DNA of 64,000 nt, from contig PLNW01000083.1 of assembly GCA_003142855.1 (NCBI GenBank), forward strand, positions 186,001 through 250,000. Reading direction: 5' to 3'. The notes beneath the pieces are model-generated. The model was not told where the DNA came from. It did not search any database and worked only from the letters and a program-made list of their open reading frames with translations. Below, piece by piece: positions 38,303 to 48,091 of the stretch. The position numbers were made by a program, and so were the translations under genes. Every line of letters begins with the position of its first letter. Within the stretch, counting starts at the first letter, position 1. The DNA comes from Myxococcales bacterium. Lineage in GTDB: Bacteria > Myxococcota_A > Polyangia > Fen-1088.

Positions 38303-40096
38303 CTACGATGCCTCCTCGCCCTCCTCGCCTATGCGTTTCATGACGGCCGGCGCCGAGACTCCCACCAGGCCGAGCGCGGTCTCGAGCACCTGGCGGATGG
38401 CTTCGACCCAGTGCAGACGGGCTGCGGTTTTCTGCCAGTCCCAGGTTGCACGCCAATTGCCCACGCGCTGGCGCTCCTGGGGCAGAACCGAGTCGCCGTG
38501 AACCTTCTGCAGCCGGGTGTAGTAGCTTTGGAATTCGCCAGCTAGGTCGCTGATGAAGGACACCATCCGGTGCGGCTCGCGGGCCGCGGCCGCATCCTCG
38601 ACGAAGTCGGGAAAGTCCGACAGGCGGCGCAGCAGTGAAATCTCCTCGGGCAGATTCAGGCGCGCGAACAGCTCAGCCGAGGGCGGCATGCGCGGGGCCT
38701 GCAATTCAGTCGCGCGCCGCAACAGAGAAGCGCAGCGGGCGTGGGCATACTGGGCGTAGTACACGGGATTATCCATCGACTGACGCTTGGCCAACTCAAG
38801 GTCGAATTCCAGCGGCGTGTCGTGTCGCCGCATCAGATAGAAGAATCGCGTGGCGTCGCGGCCGATTTCGTCAATCACCTCGTCGAGGCTGATGAACTCC
38901 CCTTCCCGCTTGCCCATGGCGACGGGTTTGCCATCGCGCAACAAGCTCACCATCTGGATAAGCAAGACCGAAAGGCGGTTCGGATCATGCCCGAGTGCCT
39001 TTAGGGCTGCCTGCATGCGCGGCACATGGCCGTGATGGTCGGCGCCCCAGATGTCGCACAGCTCGTCGAAGCCGCGTTCGATCTTCTTGCGGTGGTAGGC
39101 AATGTCCGCCAGTAGGTAGGTGGGCAAGCCGTCGGACTTCACCACCACCCGGTCCTTGTCGTCGCCCCACAGCACCGTGGTCTTCAACCACACGGCGTTG
39201 TCGCGCCGGTCGATGAAGCCGGCTTGCTCCAGCGCAGCCAAAGTGCTCGACACCTCGCCGCTGTCGTGCAGGGCTCGCTCGCTCTGCCACACGTCGAAGC
39301 TGACGTCGAACTTGGCCAGGGTGCCACGGATCATGTCCATGCAGCGACCGATGGCAAACTGCTTGATCGGCTCCATGTCAGCCGGAGGATGGGCGCCCAC
39401 GAAGCGCCCTGCCTCGCGTTCGAGCAATTCAACCGCCAACTCTCGGATGTAGTTGCCGCGATAGCCGTTCTCGGGAAAAGCCACCTCGGGCACGATCACG
39501 CCGGTCCAGTCTTCGCCCTTGGCGGCCTCCATGTAGCGGGCCCACACCGAGAGCGCCAGCATGGCGACCTGGTTGCCAGCGTCGTTGAGGTAGAACTCGC
39601 GCAGCACATCGTAGCCCGCGAAACGCAGCAGCCGGGTCAGCGAGTCACCCACGGCGGCGTGCCGGCCATGAGCAAAATGTAGCGGCCCAGTTGGGTTGGC
39701 GGACAGGTACTCGACCAGCACGCGCGGCGACTGCTTTGGTTCTCCCTGTCCCCAACGTCCCGGGGCGGCCAGGATGTCGAGCAGCCGTCGCTGCCAGAAG
39801 GCATCGGACAGGCGCAGATTGATGAAACCCGGGCCTGCCACCGACACCTCTGAGATGTCAGCGCCGCCGGCAGCCCGCAGGCGCTCCACGATGATCTCAG
39901 CCAAGGCGCGCGGCTGCTTGCCAGATATCCTTGCCAGAGCCAGGGCCGCGTTGGTCGCGTAGTCGCCATGCTCGGGGCGCTTGGGCCGCTCGACTGGAAT
40001 GCTGTCGGGAACAGCCGGCAGAAGGCCTTCGCGCTTCACCTGGTCGACGGCAGTCTGGAAAAGAACGCGAACCGTGCTTCGAACACTGGAGGTCAT
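38303..40096 (-). CDS. argS: Arginyl-tRNA synthetase
   Basis: A 597-residue class I synthetase attaching arginine to tRNA. It has the N-terminal tRNA-binding domain (EHGDYATNAALALARISGKQ) and the signature LVEYLSANPTGPLHFAHGRH, in which the HIGH element reads HFAH. Further motifs are DVLREFYLNDAGNQ, GADHHGHVPRMQAAL and the KMSKS-equivalent MGKREGEFISLDEVI. The C-terminal anticodon-binding domain ends LGLVGVSAPAVMKRIG. Length is normal. It lies upstream of the SPOR gene in the same direction, and is 65 bp downstream of the large lipoprotein gene. Confidence 0.95.
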   Translation of the reverse strand: MTSSVRSTVRVLFQTAVDQVKREGLLPAVPDSIPVERPKRPEHGDYATNAALALARISGKQPRALAEIIVERLRAAGGADISEVSVAGPGFINLRLSDAFWQRRLLDILAAPGRWGQGEPKQSPRVLVEYLSANPTGPLHFAHGRHAAVGDSLTRLLRFAGYDVLREFYLNDAGNQVAMLALSVWARYMEAAKGEDWTGVIVPEVAFPENGYRGNYIRELAVELLEREAGRFVGAHPPADMEPIKQFAIGRCMDMIRGTLAKFDVSFDVWQSERALHDSGEVSSTLAALEQAGFIDRRDNAVWLKTTVLWGDDKDRVVVKSDGLPTYLLADIAYHRKKIERGFDELCDIWGADHHGHVPRMQAALKALGHDPNRLSVLLIQMVSLLRDGKPVAMGKREGEFISLDEVIDEIGRDATRFFYLMRRHDTPLEFDLELAKRQSMDNPVYYAQYAHARCASLLRRATELQAPRMPPSAELFARLNLPEEISLLRRLSDFPDFVEDAAAAREPHRMVSFISDLAGEFQSYYTRLQKVHGDSVLPQERQRVGNWRATWDWQKTAARLHWVEAIRQVLETALGLVGVSAPAVMKRIGEEGEEAS

Positions 40097-40135
40097 TTAC
40101 CTACACTGTAGGCCAAAGTCGTACCACCTGTCAAT

Positions 40136-40154
40136 TTCAGCCAGTGCCGCTGAA
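40136..40154 (-). terminator. Small stem-loop between the large lipoprotein gene and argS
   Basis: TTCAGC at 40136-40141 pairs with GCTGAA at 40149-40154 with a 7-base loop. The arms can be extended by A/T bases with one mismatch. There is no clear T-tract, so a weak terminator or processing site is only a guess. A palindrome CCTACACTGTAGG lies near it at 40100-40112. Confidence 0.3.
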
Positions 40155-40161
40155 TTTGGCG

Positions 40162-43100
40162 CTACTGGATTTGGAAGGGGGTCGTGCCGCTCGACGCTGG
40201 GTCGAAGGTGGCCACGGCAGTATCGCCCTTGCGCGCGTTGATGCGCACGATCTGACCGCGGCTGTTTGGCGTGAGCGCGGTTCTCCCCTGGTCCAGCACG
40301 TAGACATAGGGATAGGAAACCTGACTGGTGGAGTCGGTCATCAAGGGACTATCTGGCAGCTGGTCCGGCCCGGTGAAGATGCGGATGGGCTGGGTCAATG
40401 CGATATCGTACGAGGGGATCGCGACAGTCGCTGGGATGAAGCCACCGATGAAACCTAGGCTCGTGGTCAGGCTGTCGCCGCCATACTGGTCGAGGTTAGT
40501 CATGACGAAACGAATCTGCGGATTCTGGAAGATGGCCTTTATCGGCTGCTTCGGAACGCTGTTGCCGACACCACCATCAGCCGTTCCGGTGCTGGACGTG
40601 GAGACAATCGATTCCGGGTCGTCGTAGCTGAAGTCTTGGTACAGACACGGATTTGGTCTGGGCGGCGTCACGGGTGAGTAGGGAGGGTTGGGTATGGCGG
40701 GCGTATTCGGATCAGTGGGTGGTGTCTCCTGACCGAACAGCGCCACTTCTGTGTTCGCCGCGCCGATGAGGTTGGTGGAGTACTTGGTGAGGTTGTCGAT
40801 GGGCACCACGCCGTCGATCGTCGCACAGGCCGGCGCGGACAGAGGGATTCGGTTGGCCAGCGCTGGATCGCGGTTGGGATCGAGCTGGCACTGACCATTC
40901 ACGACAGTCGTGGTCTTGAGATCCGGCAGCGAACTGCCCGAGACGAGAAAACCATTCCCGACATTCACGTGGTATCCATTGCCCGGCTGCGGCCAGCAGG
41001 CAAGATCGAGAGGCGGCGCCTCGACGCAGTACCTTCCTGGCCCGGGCCGCGCCTCGGTGTCGCGAGGCAAACGAGGACCGAGAGAGCCGTCGAGAGTCTC
41101 GCACACGAAGCCTGGGCGGCAGCTTTGGTCGGGATCAGCCGTAGTCCCCACGGGCGGGGTCACATAGCCACAGGCCTTCACGCAACGCTTGAAGTTCTCG
41201 TTCGGCCAGACCTGCTGCCACTGGAAGCCCGGATCATCCGTTCCCGATGGTCCGTGGTCGGCCGTGGGCTGGCAATCCGCATCGTCCCCGGTCGCGCCTG
41301 CAGCTACTCGATTGAGGGCCGTCTTGGGCACTTCGTCGAGGTGCAAGCCGAGCGCTAGGTGCGTGGGCGTGGCGGCGATGACCTCGTAGCGTCGACGACT
41401 GCCCATAAAACGGGTGCACTTGTCGACATCAGTTTGTGATGCGGTCTTGGACAGGCACAGCCCCACGGCGCCGCCGATCGGCTGATGGCATGTGAAGGAG
41501 TCCTGTGGGACGCAGTCGGTGTCGGCGGTGCATCCTGGCAAAACGACCAAGTCGCCGGAAAGCACGCCCTTGGCGCAAAAATCAGCGCCCACGTCGTCCA
41601 GCGCACCTGCCGGTGAGCCCGCCATAGCTGGCGTATCGAGCGTGCCAGAGCTACGGGTTGTGCCGGGAAGAGCCGCCTCCCAAGCTACGGTGAAGGCGCG
41701 CGATACGTAGGTCGACGGGTATGGGGAATCGATCCAGTAGTTCGGAGAGAGGTTGACCGAGGTTTGCGTCGCACCCACGGGCAGATTGGGATCGTTCGCC
41801 ACTTCCTCCAGCCTGGGTCCGCCCACCGATGACAGGATGGGCGTGGTGGGGAACAACAGATCGGATAGTGCCGGTGTGCGCAGCGGGGGCGTGAAGGACA
41901 GGGCCAGTGTGTCGGCGGTGTACTGCCCGGTTGAGCGAATTTCGCGGAACGAGTGGGTGAGAGTGTTGGCTTCGTCAACCACGGGGGCCTGACCGTTGAC
42001 CAGCGTCTTGGGCCTGAGGTTGAGGATGTAGACGGAGTCATTGGAGGTCAGCAAGAACGCGAACTGGCCGGCCAGTGCTGGTGGATTTTTGGTGATGTTG
42101 GTCGGGTCGACCGGCAAGTCGACGACCGCGATGTCGCGCGCGATAGGTGGAGCCGCGTTCCGAGACGGAAGCGTGGGGATGCGAATGCCGGGCCCTTGGG
42201 CCAGCGGTCGCCGAGCCGCGGGGTTGACCGGGAAGCACCCGGTGTCGGGCGGCAAGTTGGCAAGAGTGTACTGGGCGTTTACGTCGCATTCCTGTTCGGG
42301 TTGTACCCCGTCCCCGACATTCACCACGCGGACTGAGCCGTCGCGCGCAAAGGCGTAAAGGAAATTTCCCCTCCCGTCCTCGAGAAAACTGCCCTGGCTG
42401 TCGATCGAGCTGCCGTCGGCCAAAGTGATGGGCGTGTCTTGAGGCCTGAAGGGATTGACCGAAAGGCGTAGGTGATCGATGCCGATGGCCCCTGGCTCAA
42501 GCGCGATGCGCCCGCCGCCAGGCGGTATGACGAACGCTTCGTCCACAACGTCCAGTGCAGTTAGGAAGTCGTCGGCGGCGCTGGCCCCCACATACACACG
42601 GGGTCTGTCGGGACGCAGAACCATTGCGCCCACGCCCAGCCCGGAACCCGTCCCTGCATCCGACTCTCCCGGCGCAAGGCCACCAGCGTTGGCGATGCCC
42701 CCGTCATCATCAGTCTCGGCGCCTGCGTCAGAAGCAGAGGAAGGCGTGCAGTCCACCGGACATTGCGGCTCGGTGCCTGCTGAGACGACCCCGGCTGAAC
42801 GAATATAGACCGAATCTTTGATTTCCCCCGACGGCATATCGAGCAAGGCGACCAGATCACAGGACGGAAAGGTCACCAAAGCCGGCGGAGCTTTGTCGGT
42901 CTGGCACAGCCCGGGTGCAGCGCTTGGCAGGAGGAAGAGAATCTCCTTTGGAGAAGCGTTGAGAGGACGCCCAGAGATGGTGTGCGGCGCCACGCGTGTC
43001 ACCGGACGGCCATTTTCGGTAGCGGGTCTGGCCGGGCTGAACAGCGACGCCAGGAGGAGCGACGGATCAACCAAGCCGAGATCGCAGGAATCGCGATTCG

Positions 43101-43509
43101 CGCTGGCGACCCAGCAACCGTCGGCACTGGCAGACAGCACCTCGGGCATGGCGCCGACGGGCGCCAGGTTGAAGCCAAATACGCCTGGATCGAGGTCGAT
43201 GAGCCGGCCCTTGTCGATGTCCACTACCGCCATCTCACCACGGGCGGTATTGGTCACGAACGCGAACGTGCCCAGCTGCCGCGACGACGTACCCGCCGGC
43301 TGGATCAAAGGGGTCTTCTCGTCCGGCGGGTGGCACTTGCGCATGGGTCGGCCGGACAGGCTGGCGTTGGGATCGTTGGGATCAATCGCGAGACACACGA
43401 ACCCCATGTCGCCGGGCCGCTCGAGGTTGTGTGCGGGGATGACGGTCGGTGTGGTGCACCCGCCAAGCAAGCCACACAGCACCAGCATTGGAGCTACCCG
43501 CGATCTCAT
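40162..43509 (-). CDS. Large surface lipoprotein with beta-propeller-like repeats
   Basis: A 1115-residue protein with MLVLCGLLGGCTTP: lipobox Cys 18. The body contains strand patterns of a YVTN-type propeller (LGTFAFVTNTARGEMAVVDI, DGRGNFLYAFARDGSVRVVN, VYVLDQGRTALTPNSRGQIV) and many Pro/Asn/Asp-rich loops, including DPNDPN. More than fifteen cysteines are spread over the middle part, suggesting disulfides outside the cytosol. Its ATG overlaps the stop of the upstream gene by four bases. The family is not known to me by name. A cell-surface or periplasmic binding role is inferred from lipidation, cysteines and propeller repeats. Confidence 0.75.
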   Translation of the reverse strand: MRSRVAPMLVLCGLLGGCTTPTVIPAHNLERPGDMGFVCLAIDPNDPNASLSGRPMRKCHPPDEKTPLIQPAGTSSRQLGTFAFVTNTARGEMAVVDIDKGRLIDLDPGVFGFNLAPVGAMPEVLSASADGCWVASANRDSCDLGLVDPSLLLASLFSPARPATENGRPVTRVAPHTISGRPLNASPKEILFLLPSAAPGLCQTDKAPPALVTFPSCDLVALLDMPSGEIKDSVYIRSAGVVSAGTEPQCPVDCTPSSASDAGAETDDDGGIANAGGLAPGESDAGTGSGLGVGAMVLRPDRPRVYVGASAADDFLTALDVVDEAFVIPPGGGRIALEPGAIGIDHLRLSVNPFRPQDTPITLADGSSIDSQGSFLEDGRGNFLYAFARDGSVRVVNVGDGVQPEQECDVNAQYTLANLPPDTGCFPVNPAARRPLAQGPGIRIPTLPSRNAAPPIARDIAVVDLPVDPTNITKNPPALAGQFAFLLTSNDSVYILNLRPKTLVNGQAPVVDEANTLTHSFREIRSTGQYTADTLALSFTPPLRTPALSDLLFPTTPILSSVGGPRLEEVANDPNLPVGATQTSVNLSPNYWIDSPYPSTYVSRAFTVAWEAALPGTTRSSGTLDTPAMAGSPAGALDDVGADFCAKGVLSGDLVVLPGCTADTDCVPQDSFTCHQPIGGAVGLCLSKTASQTDVDKCTRFMGSRRRYEVIAATPTHLALGLHLDEVPKTALNRVAAGATGDDADCQPTADHGPSGTDDPGFQWQQVWPNENFKRCVKACGYVTPPVGTTADPDQSCRPGFVCETLDGSLGPRLPRDTEARPGPGRYCVEAPPLDLACWPQPGNGYHVNVGNGFLVSGSSLPDLKTTTVVNGQCQLDPNRDPALANRIPLSAPACATIDGVVPIDNLTKYSTNLIGAANTEVALFGQETPPTDPNTPAIPNPPYSPVTPPRPNPCLYQDFSYDDPESIVSTSSTGTADGGVGNSVPKQPIKAIFQNPQIRFVMTNLDQYGGDSLTTSLGFIGGFIPATVAIPSYDIALTQPIRIFTGPDQLPDSPLMTDSTSQVSYPYVYVLDQGRTALTPNSRGQIVRINARKGDTAVATFDPASSGTTPFQIQ

Positions 43510-45149
43510 TGTGTCACCGCGTGGGGAAAGCCCAGCCGCTGCACGACCATGTACTCGGTCGGGCTGCCCGGCTCAAGGTCAATGACTGCCACGTCGTTGT
43601 CCGCGTAGTCCGCGACGAACGCGATCGGCTCGGTGGGCGAGAACGTCAGGGCCGTGGGCCCGTGGCCTGCCTCGATGATGGCCTTCACCAGCGGGGCCTG
43701 TGGGTCGACCACGTAGATCTGGCCCCCCTCGAAGCAGGTTATGTAGAGCAAGCTCCCCCGGCCGGCGTCGTGAAACTGCATGTGGCTCGCCCCGGCACAG
43801 ATCTCGAGAATGGCGCTGGTCCGGTTGGCGGGCTCGCCATTCAGGTCCGGCGTGCGATCGAGCACGATCAGCGCGGCCGGATCGGTGGAGGTGGTAACGT
43901 CTGGTGAGTTGCGATGAAGGACGTAGGCCTGATTGCCGTCGGGCGAGAGCAGGAAACCGCGCACGTCCGTGCCTGACGGCAAGAAGGCAGACGACGTGAT
44001 TTGCTCGCCCGGGACTAGGGAAAGGTCGCGCGAGGTTAGGTCGTTCGGATCACAATGCTGCCCCTTGTTCTGGCACTGCAAGACCATCCCGGTGATATCG
44101 GGACTCGTGCGTGCCACCGCAAACAGCAGGTAGTTGGGGTCATTGGGGTCGTTGGGATCTCCGGGTTTGTTCAGGGTGAGAGCCGTCACACCCTGGTCCA
44201 AACTCGTCGGGAACACCACGCGGGCTATCGAATTGATGACGTTGGGCGCGTTGGGGTCGAGAAGACTGCCGACAACGTTGGGCGCGTTGGGGTCGAGAAG
44301 GCTGCCGATGTTGATAGTCGAAATGCCGCCGCCCACGACCTGGCGATTCACTGCGATGGTCAGGTGGCTGACGTAGAGAATCCCCAAGGCCTGATCGAGA
44401 GCCAAAGAATGGGGCTCTTCGGGCAAGACATTGTCGGTCACGGCCGCTCCGCTGGGCCGCCGGACGCGCCAGTTGTCGTCGCAGGACGGGTTGCGAAGTT
44501 GCGGGTCTGCCTCTGACCGCGGCCCATTGCAGCGCATGTGCACTGAGCCGTTGCCGTGGGTGACGTCGACGAATGTGATGGAAGGTTCGGCTCGAACTAT
44601 CATGAAGATACGACCTACCAACTCGCTATTGAGGTCATTGGGATCCCGGTGATAGGTCTGGAAAGCCGCTTCGCCACCGAAACTGCCAATCCGCACCGTG
44701 GCGTCTGTTTGCACGTACGCCCGCTCGTTGCAGTTGAGAACATGCGGGCGGAGCAGGTCAACGCAGCAAGGTTCGTCCAGCGTGCTGGCGAGGGTTTCCG
44801 CAGCCGTGTCGTCGGTGAAATGGGTCGTGCTGCACTCTGGCCACGGCGACGCTACCCCGGCGTCGGGGGACTCTACTCCCGCGTCGGCTGCCAGCTTTTC
44901 TCGATCTCTTTTCGCTTTCTGCAGGTCGATCGCGATCAGCGTCCCGGCGTTGAAGCGGAGGTCGTTGTTCGAGTTGACCACGTACAGCCAGTTGCCCTCG
45001 GGGTCAAGGGCCAACCCGGCGGGCCAGAAGATCTGGTCCAGGGATGGATCGATTCCGGTTTGCCCCAGGCCGCAACCGGCCTCGGCCAGGACAAGCGCTC
45101 CAAGCACGAGAAGCCCGATAATCGGGACGCGGCCGACGGGGGATCTCAT
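43506..45149 (-). CDS. Beta-propeller lipoprotein with DPN-rich loops
   Basis: A 547-residue protein from the ATG at 45149 (MRSPVGRVPIIGLLVLGALV), with the lipobox ending at the Cys of AEAGC. Propeller-type strands include PAGLALDPEGNWLYVVNSNN, PHSLALDQALGILYVSHLT, GFLLSPDGNQAYVLHRN and PIAFVADYADNDVAVIDLEP, as in YVTN/NHL surface proteins. The loops carry DPNDPNDPNY and a twice-repeated GSLLDPNAPNV. Cysteines occur in pairs (EPCCVDLL). It is translationally coupled to the larger lipoprotein downstream, so the two probably act together. The ligand is unknown. Confidence 0.78.
   Translation of the reverse strand: MRSPVGRVPIIGLLVLGALVLAEAGCGLGQTGIDPSLDQIFWPAGLALDPEGNWLYVVNSNNDLRFNAGTLIAIDLQKAKRDREKLAADAGVESPDAGVASPWPECSTTHFTDDTAAETLASTLDEPCCVDLLRPHVLNCNERAYVQTDATVRIGSFGGEAAFQTYHRDPNDLNSELVGRIFMIVRAEPSITFVDVTHGNGSVHMRCNGPRSEADPQLRNPSCDDNWRVRRPSGAAVTDNVLPEEPHSLALDQALGILYVSHLTIAVNRQVVGGGISTINIGSLLDPNAPNVVGSLLDPNAPNVINSIARVVFPTSLDQGVTALTLNKPGDPNDPNDPNYLLFAVARTSPDITGMVLQCQNKGQHCDPNDLTSRDLSLVPGEQITSSAFLPSGTDVRGFLLSPDGNQAYVLHRNSPDVTTSTDPAALIVLDRTPDLNGEPANRTSAILEICAGASHMQFHDAGRGSLLYITCFEGGQIYVVDPQAPLVKAIIEAGHGPTALTFSPTEPIAFVADYADNDVAVIDLEPGSPTEYMVVQRLGFPHAVTQ
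44239..44308 (-). repeat. 36-bp tandem duplication in the propeller lipoprotein gene
   Basis: Copies at 44239-44272 and 44275-44308 share 34 bases with one mismatch, period 36 bp. They encode GSLLDPNAPNVV and GSLLDPNAPNVI. The duplication keeps the reading frame, so it lengthens a loop by twelve residues. Confidence 0.85.
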
Positions 45150-45219
45150 CGGCCGATGTCCCCCGTCGGTAGGTCGCACTTGGTTGATGTCTCTTTTCCC
45201 TGTGAGGGGCGGCGAGCCA

Positions 45220-47997
45220 CTACTTCTTGAGCACGGCTTGGGCGGCCGCCAGGCGCGCGATGGGCAGGCGATACGGCGAGCACGACACGTAGTTCAGGCC
45301 GAGCTCGTCGCACAACATCACCGAGCTTGGATCGCCGCCATGCTCGCCGCAAATGCCGATCTTGATATTCGGTCGCGTCTTCCGACCGGAAGCCACCGCC
45401 AGGCGCATGAGCTGGCCGACGCCATCCCGATCTAGGCTGACGAAGGGATCGACATCGTAGATGTCCTTGGCGACGTAGTTGGCCAACACCTTGGGCACGT
45501 CGTCTCGCGACAGGCCGAACGTGGTTTGCGTCAGGTCGTTGGTTCCGAAGGAGAAGAACTCGGCGGTCTCGGCGATGGCGCCCGCGTTGAGCGCCGCCCG
45601 CGGAACCTCGATCATGGTGCCCACCAGGTACTTCAGCTTGCGTCCCCTCTCCTTGAAGACCTCCCCGGCCACACGGCGGACGATGGCCGCCTGGTGATCG
45701 ATCTCCTTCTTGCTGCCCACGAGCGGAATCATGATTTCCGGCTCGACCACCGTGCCCTCCGCGGCCACATCGCAGGCGGCTTCAAAGACCGCGCGCACCT
45801 GCATCTCGGTGATCTCGGGGTACGAGATGCCGAGACGGCAGCCGCGGTGACCGAGCATGGGGTTGGACTCCTTCAGATCGTTGATGCGCGCCTCGATGGC
45901 GGCCACCGTCTTGCCCGTGGCTCGGGCCAGCTCCAGCACGCCCGCCTCCTCATGGGGCAGGAACTCGTGCAGCGGTGGATCCAGGGTCCGGATGGTCACC
46001 GGCCGCTTGCCCATGGCGCGGAAGATTCCTGCGAAGTCCTCCCGTTGCAAGGGCAACAGCTTCTCCAGGGCCTTGCGCCGCGCGGCCTCGTTTTCGGCCA
46101 CGATCATCTCGCGCATGGGGCCGATCTTGCCCTCGCCGAAGAACATGTGCTCGGTACGACACAACCCGATGCCCTCGGCACCGAACGCCACCGCGGCGGT
46201 AGCCTGGTCGGGCTGGTCGGCGTTGGCGCGCACATGCAGGCGACGGATCTTGTCCGCCCAGCCCAGCAGACGAGCGTAGCGCTGGTAAGCCGGCGCGTCT
46301 TCCGCAGCCAGATTCTTCTCGATGAGCACGCGGATGACTTCGGAAGGCGTGGTGTCCACGCGACCGTTCATCACCTCACCGGCGAAGCCATCGATGGAGA
46401 TCCAGTCACCCTCGTGCAGCACCACCGGACCGCGGGCCGTATTCACGCTCATGGTTCGGTTGTGGTAGTCGAAGCTGACCGCGTCGCAGCCCACGATGCA
46501 TACCTTGCCCATCTGACGAGCCACCAGGGCGGCGTGCGAGGTCATGCCGCCGAACGCGGTCAAGAAGCCCTCGGACGCATTCATTCCGCGAATATCCTCG
46601 GGCGAGGTCTCATGCCGGCACAGGATGGTCTTCTCGCCGCGCGTGGCCCATGTCTCGGCATCCTCGGCAAAGAACACGATGCGCCCCGTGGCGGCGCCAG
46701 GACCGGCGGGCAGGCCCTTGGCCAAGAAGCGCCCTTCCTTGACCGCGGCCTGCTTGGCAGCTGTCTCGAACACCGGGCGCAGAAGTTGATTGAGCGCCTC
46801 AGGCTCGACGCGACGAAGCGCCTCTTCCTTGGAAATCAGCTTCTCTTCCACCATCTCGACCGCGATGCGCACGCTGGCGAATCCTGTGCGCTTGCCGTTG
46901 CGGCACTGGAGCATGAACAGCTTCGAGTTTTCGATGGTGAACTCGATGTCCTGCATGTCCTTGTAGTGCTTCTCCAGCTTCTTGCGGATGTCGAGCAGCT
47001 GCTGGTAGGCCTTGGGGAAAGTCTTCCCTAGCTCGATGATCTTCTGCGGAGTGCGGATGCCGGCGACCACGTCCTCGCCCTGCGCGTTGACCAAGTACTC
47101 ACCGTAGAATTCGTTCTCGCCGCTGGCCGGGTTGCGCGTGAAGCACACACCGGTCGCCGAGTCGTCACCCTTGTTTCCGAAGACCATGGCCTGCACATTG
47201 ACCGCGGTGCCCCAGGAGGCGGGAATGTTGTTCAGCTTGCGGTAGGCGTTGGCGCGGTCGTTCTCCCAGGAGTTGAACACCGCCATGATGGCGCCCCGGA
47301 GCTGGTCGAGAGGGTTGGTGGGGAACTCGACGCCCTTGCGGCGCTTGATCTCGGCCTTGAATTCTTCAACCAGTTCTTTCAGCGCCGAGGCAGGAAGCTC
47401 GGAGTCAACCTGGACACCGAGAGCCTTCTTCTTGGCCGTCAGAATGACCTCGAAGGGATCATGATCTTCCTTGCGCTCCGGCTTCATGTCCAACACCACG
47501 TCGCCATACATGGCGACGAAGCGGCGGTAGCTGTCATAGGCAAAGCGCTCATTGTTCGACACCCGGGCCAACCCTTTGGCGGTCTCGTCGTTGAGACCCA
47601 GATTGAGGATGGTGTCCATCATCCCGGGCATGGAGGCCCGTGCGCCCGAGCGCACGGAAACCAGCAACGGGTTCGCGGGATCGCCAAACTTGGTACCCAG
47701 CAGGGCTTCCATTTTGGTAACGCTGGCGCGCACTTCGTCCTCAAGCCCTTTGGGGAGCTTGCGGCCGGTGGCGTAGAATTCGATGCACACCTCGGTGGTG
47801 ATGGTGAAGCCAGGCGGAACCGGCGCACCGATGTTGGTCATCTCGGCGAGGTTTGCACCTTTGCCGCCGAGGAGGTTCTTCATTTCCTTGTTACCTTCGG
47901 CCTTACCGCCGCCAAAGAAGTAGATGTGCTTGGCGCGCTTCGGGGTTGCGGTCTTGGCTTTGGCTTTCTTGGAGGCTGGGGCTGATTTCTTTTTCAT
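45220..47997 (-). CDS. ppdK: Pyruvate, phosphate dikinase
   Basis: Interconverts pyruvate plus ATP and phosphate with phosphoenolpyruvate, AMP and pyrophosphate. The 925-residue protein from ATG 47997 begins with a Lys/Ala-rich extension ([20 protein letters not shown]) before the ATP-grasp domain ([20 protein letters not shown]). The phospho-histidine site is [16 protein letters not shown]. The C-terminal PEP/pyruvate barrel has [24 protein letters not shown] and the end motif [13 protein letters not shown]. The positively charged N-terminal extension is unusual for the family. It lies 94 bp behind glyS on the same strand. The role is gluconeogenic or glycolytic carbon flow at the PEP node. 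Confidence 0.95.
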   Translation of the reverse strand: MKKKSAPASKKAKAKTATPKRAKHIYFFGGGKAEGNKEMKNLLGGKGANLAEMTNIGAPVPPGFTITTEVCIEFYATGRKLPKGLEDEVRASVTKMEALLGTKFGDPANPLLVSVRSGARASMPGMMDTILNLGLNDETAKGLARVSNNERFAYDSYRRFVAMYGDVVLDMKPERKEDHDPFEVILTAKKKALGVQVDSELPASALKELVEEFKAEIKRRKGVEFPTNPLDQLRGAIMAVFNSWENDRANAYRKLNNIPASWGTAVNVQAMVFGNKGDDSATGVCFTRNPASGENEFYGEYLVNAQGEDVVAGIRTPQKIIELGKTFPKAYQQLLDIRKKLEKHYKDMQDIEFTIENSKLFMLQCRNGKRTGFASVRIAVEMVEEKLISKEEALRRVEPEALNQLLRPVFETAAKQAAVKEGRFLAKGLPAGPGAATGRIVFFAEDAETWATRGEKTILCRHETSPEDIRGMNASEGFLTAFGGMTSHAALVARQMGKVCIVGCDAVSFDYHNRTMSVNTARGPVVLHEGDWISIDGFAGEVMNGRVDTTPSEVIRVLIEKNLAAEDAPAYQRYARLLGWADKIRRLHVRANADQPDQATAAVAFGAEGIGLCRTEHMFFGEGKIGPMREMIVAENEAARRKALEKLLPLQREDFAGIFRAMGKRPVTIRTLDPPLHEFLPHEEAGVLELARATGKTVAAIEARINDLKESNPMLGHRGCRLGISYPEITEMQVRAVFEAACDVAAEGTVVEPEIMIPLVGSKKEIDHQAAIVRRVAGEVFKERGRKLKYLVGTMIEVPRAALNAGAIAETAEFFSFGTNDLTQTTFGLSRDDVPKVLANYVAKDIYDVDPFVSLDRDGVGQLMRLAVASGRKTRPNIKIGICGEHGGDPSSVMLCDELGLNYVSCSPYRLPIARLAAAQAVLKK

Positions 47998-48091
47998 GGT
48001 CTTGTTTCTGGGGTTCGGGTGGACGTGAACGGCGCCGTTTCTATCAGGGAGCGCCGACGATGAAAAGCCCTGCGGAGGGCGATAAAGGGAA

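Noticed and set aside
45526..47031. Long open frame antisense to ppdK
   Set aside because: The sense strand encodes a complete dikinase; the antisense product is His/Arg-rich without motifs.
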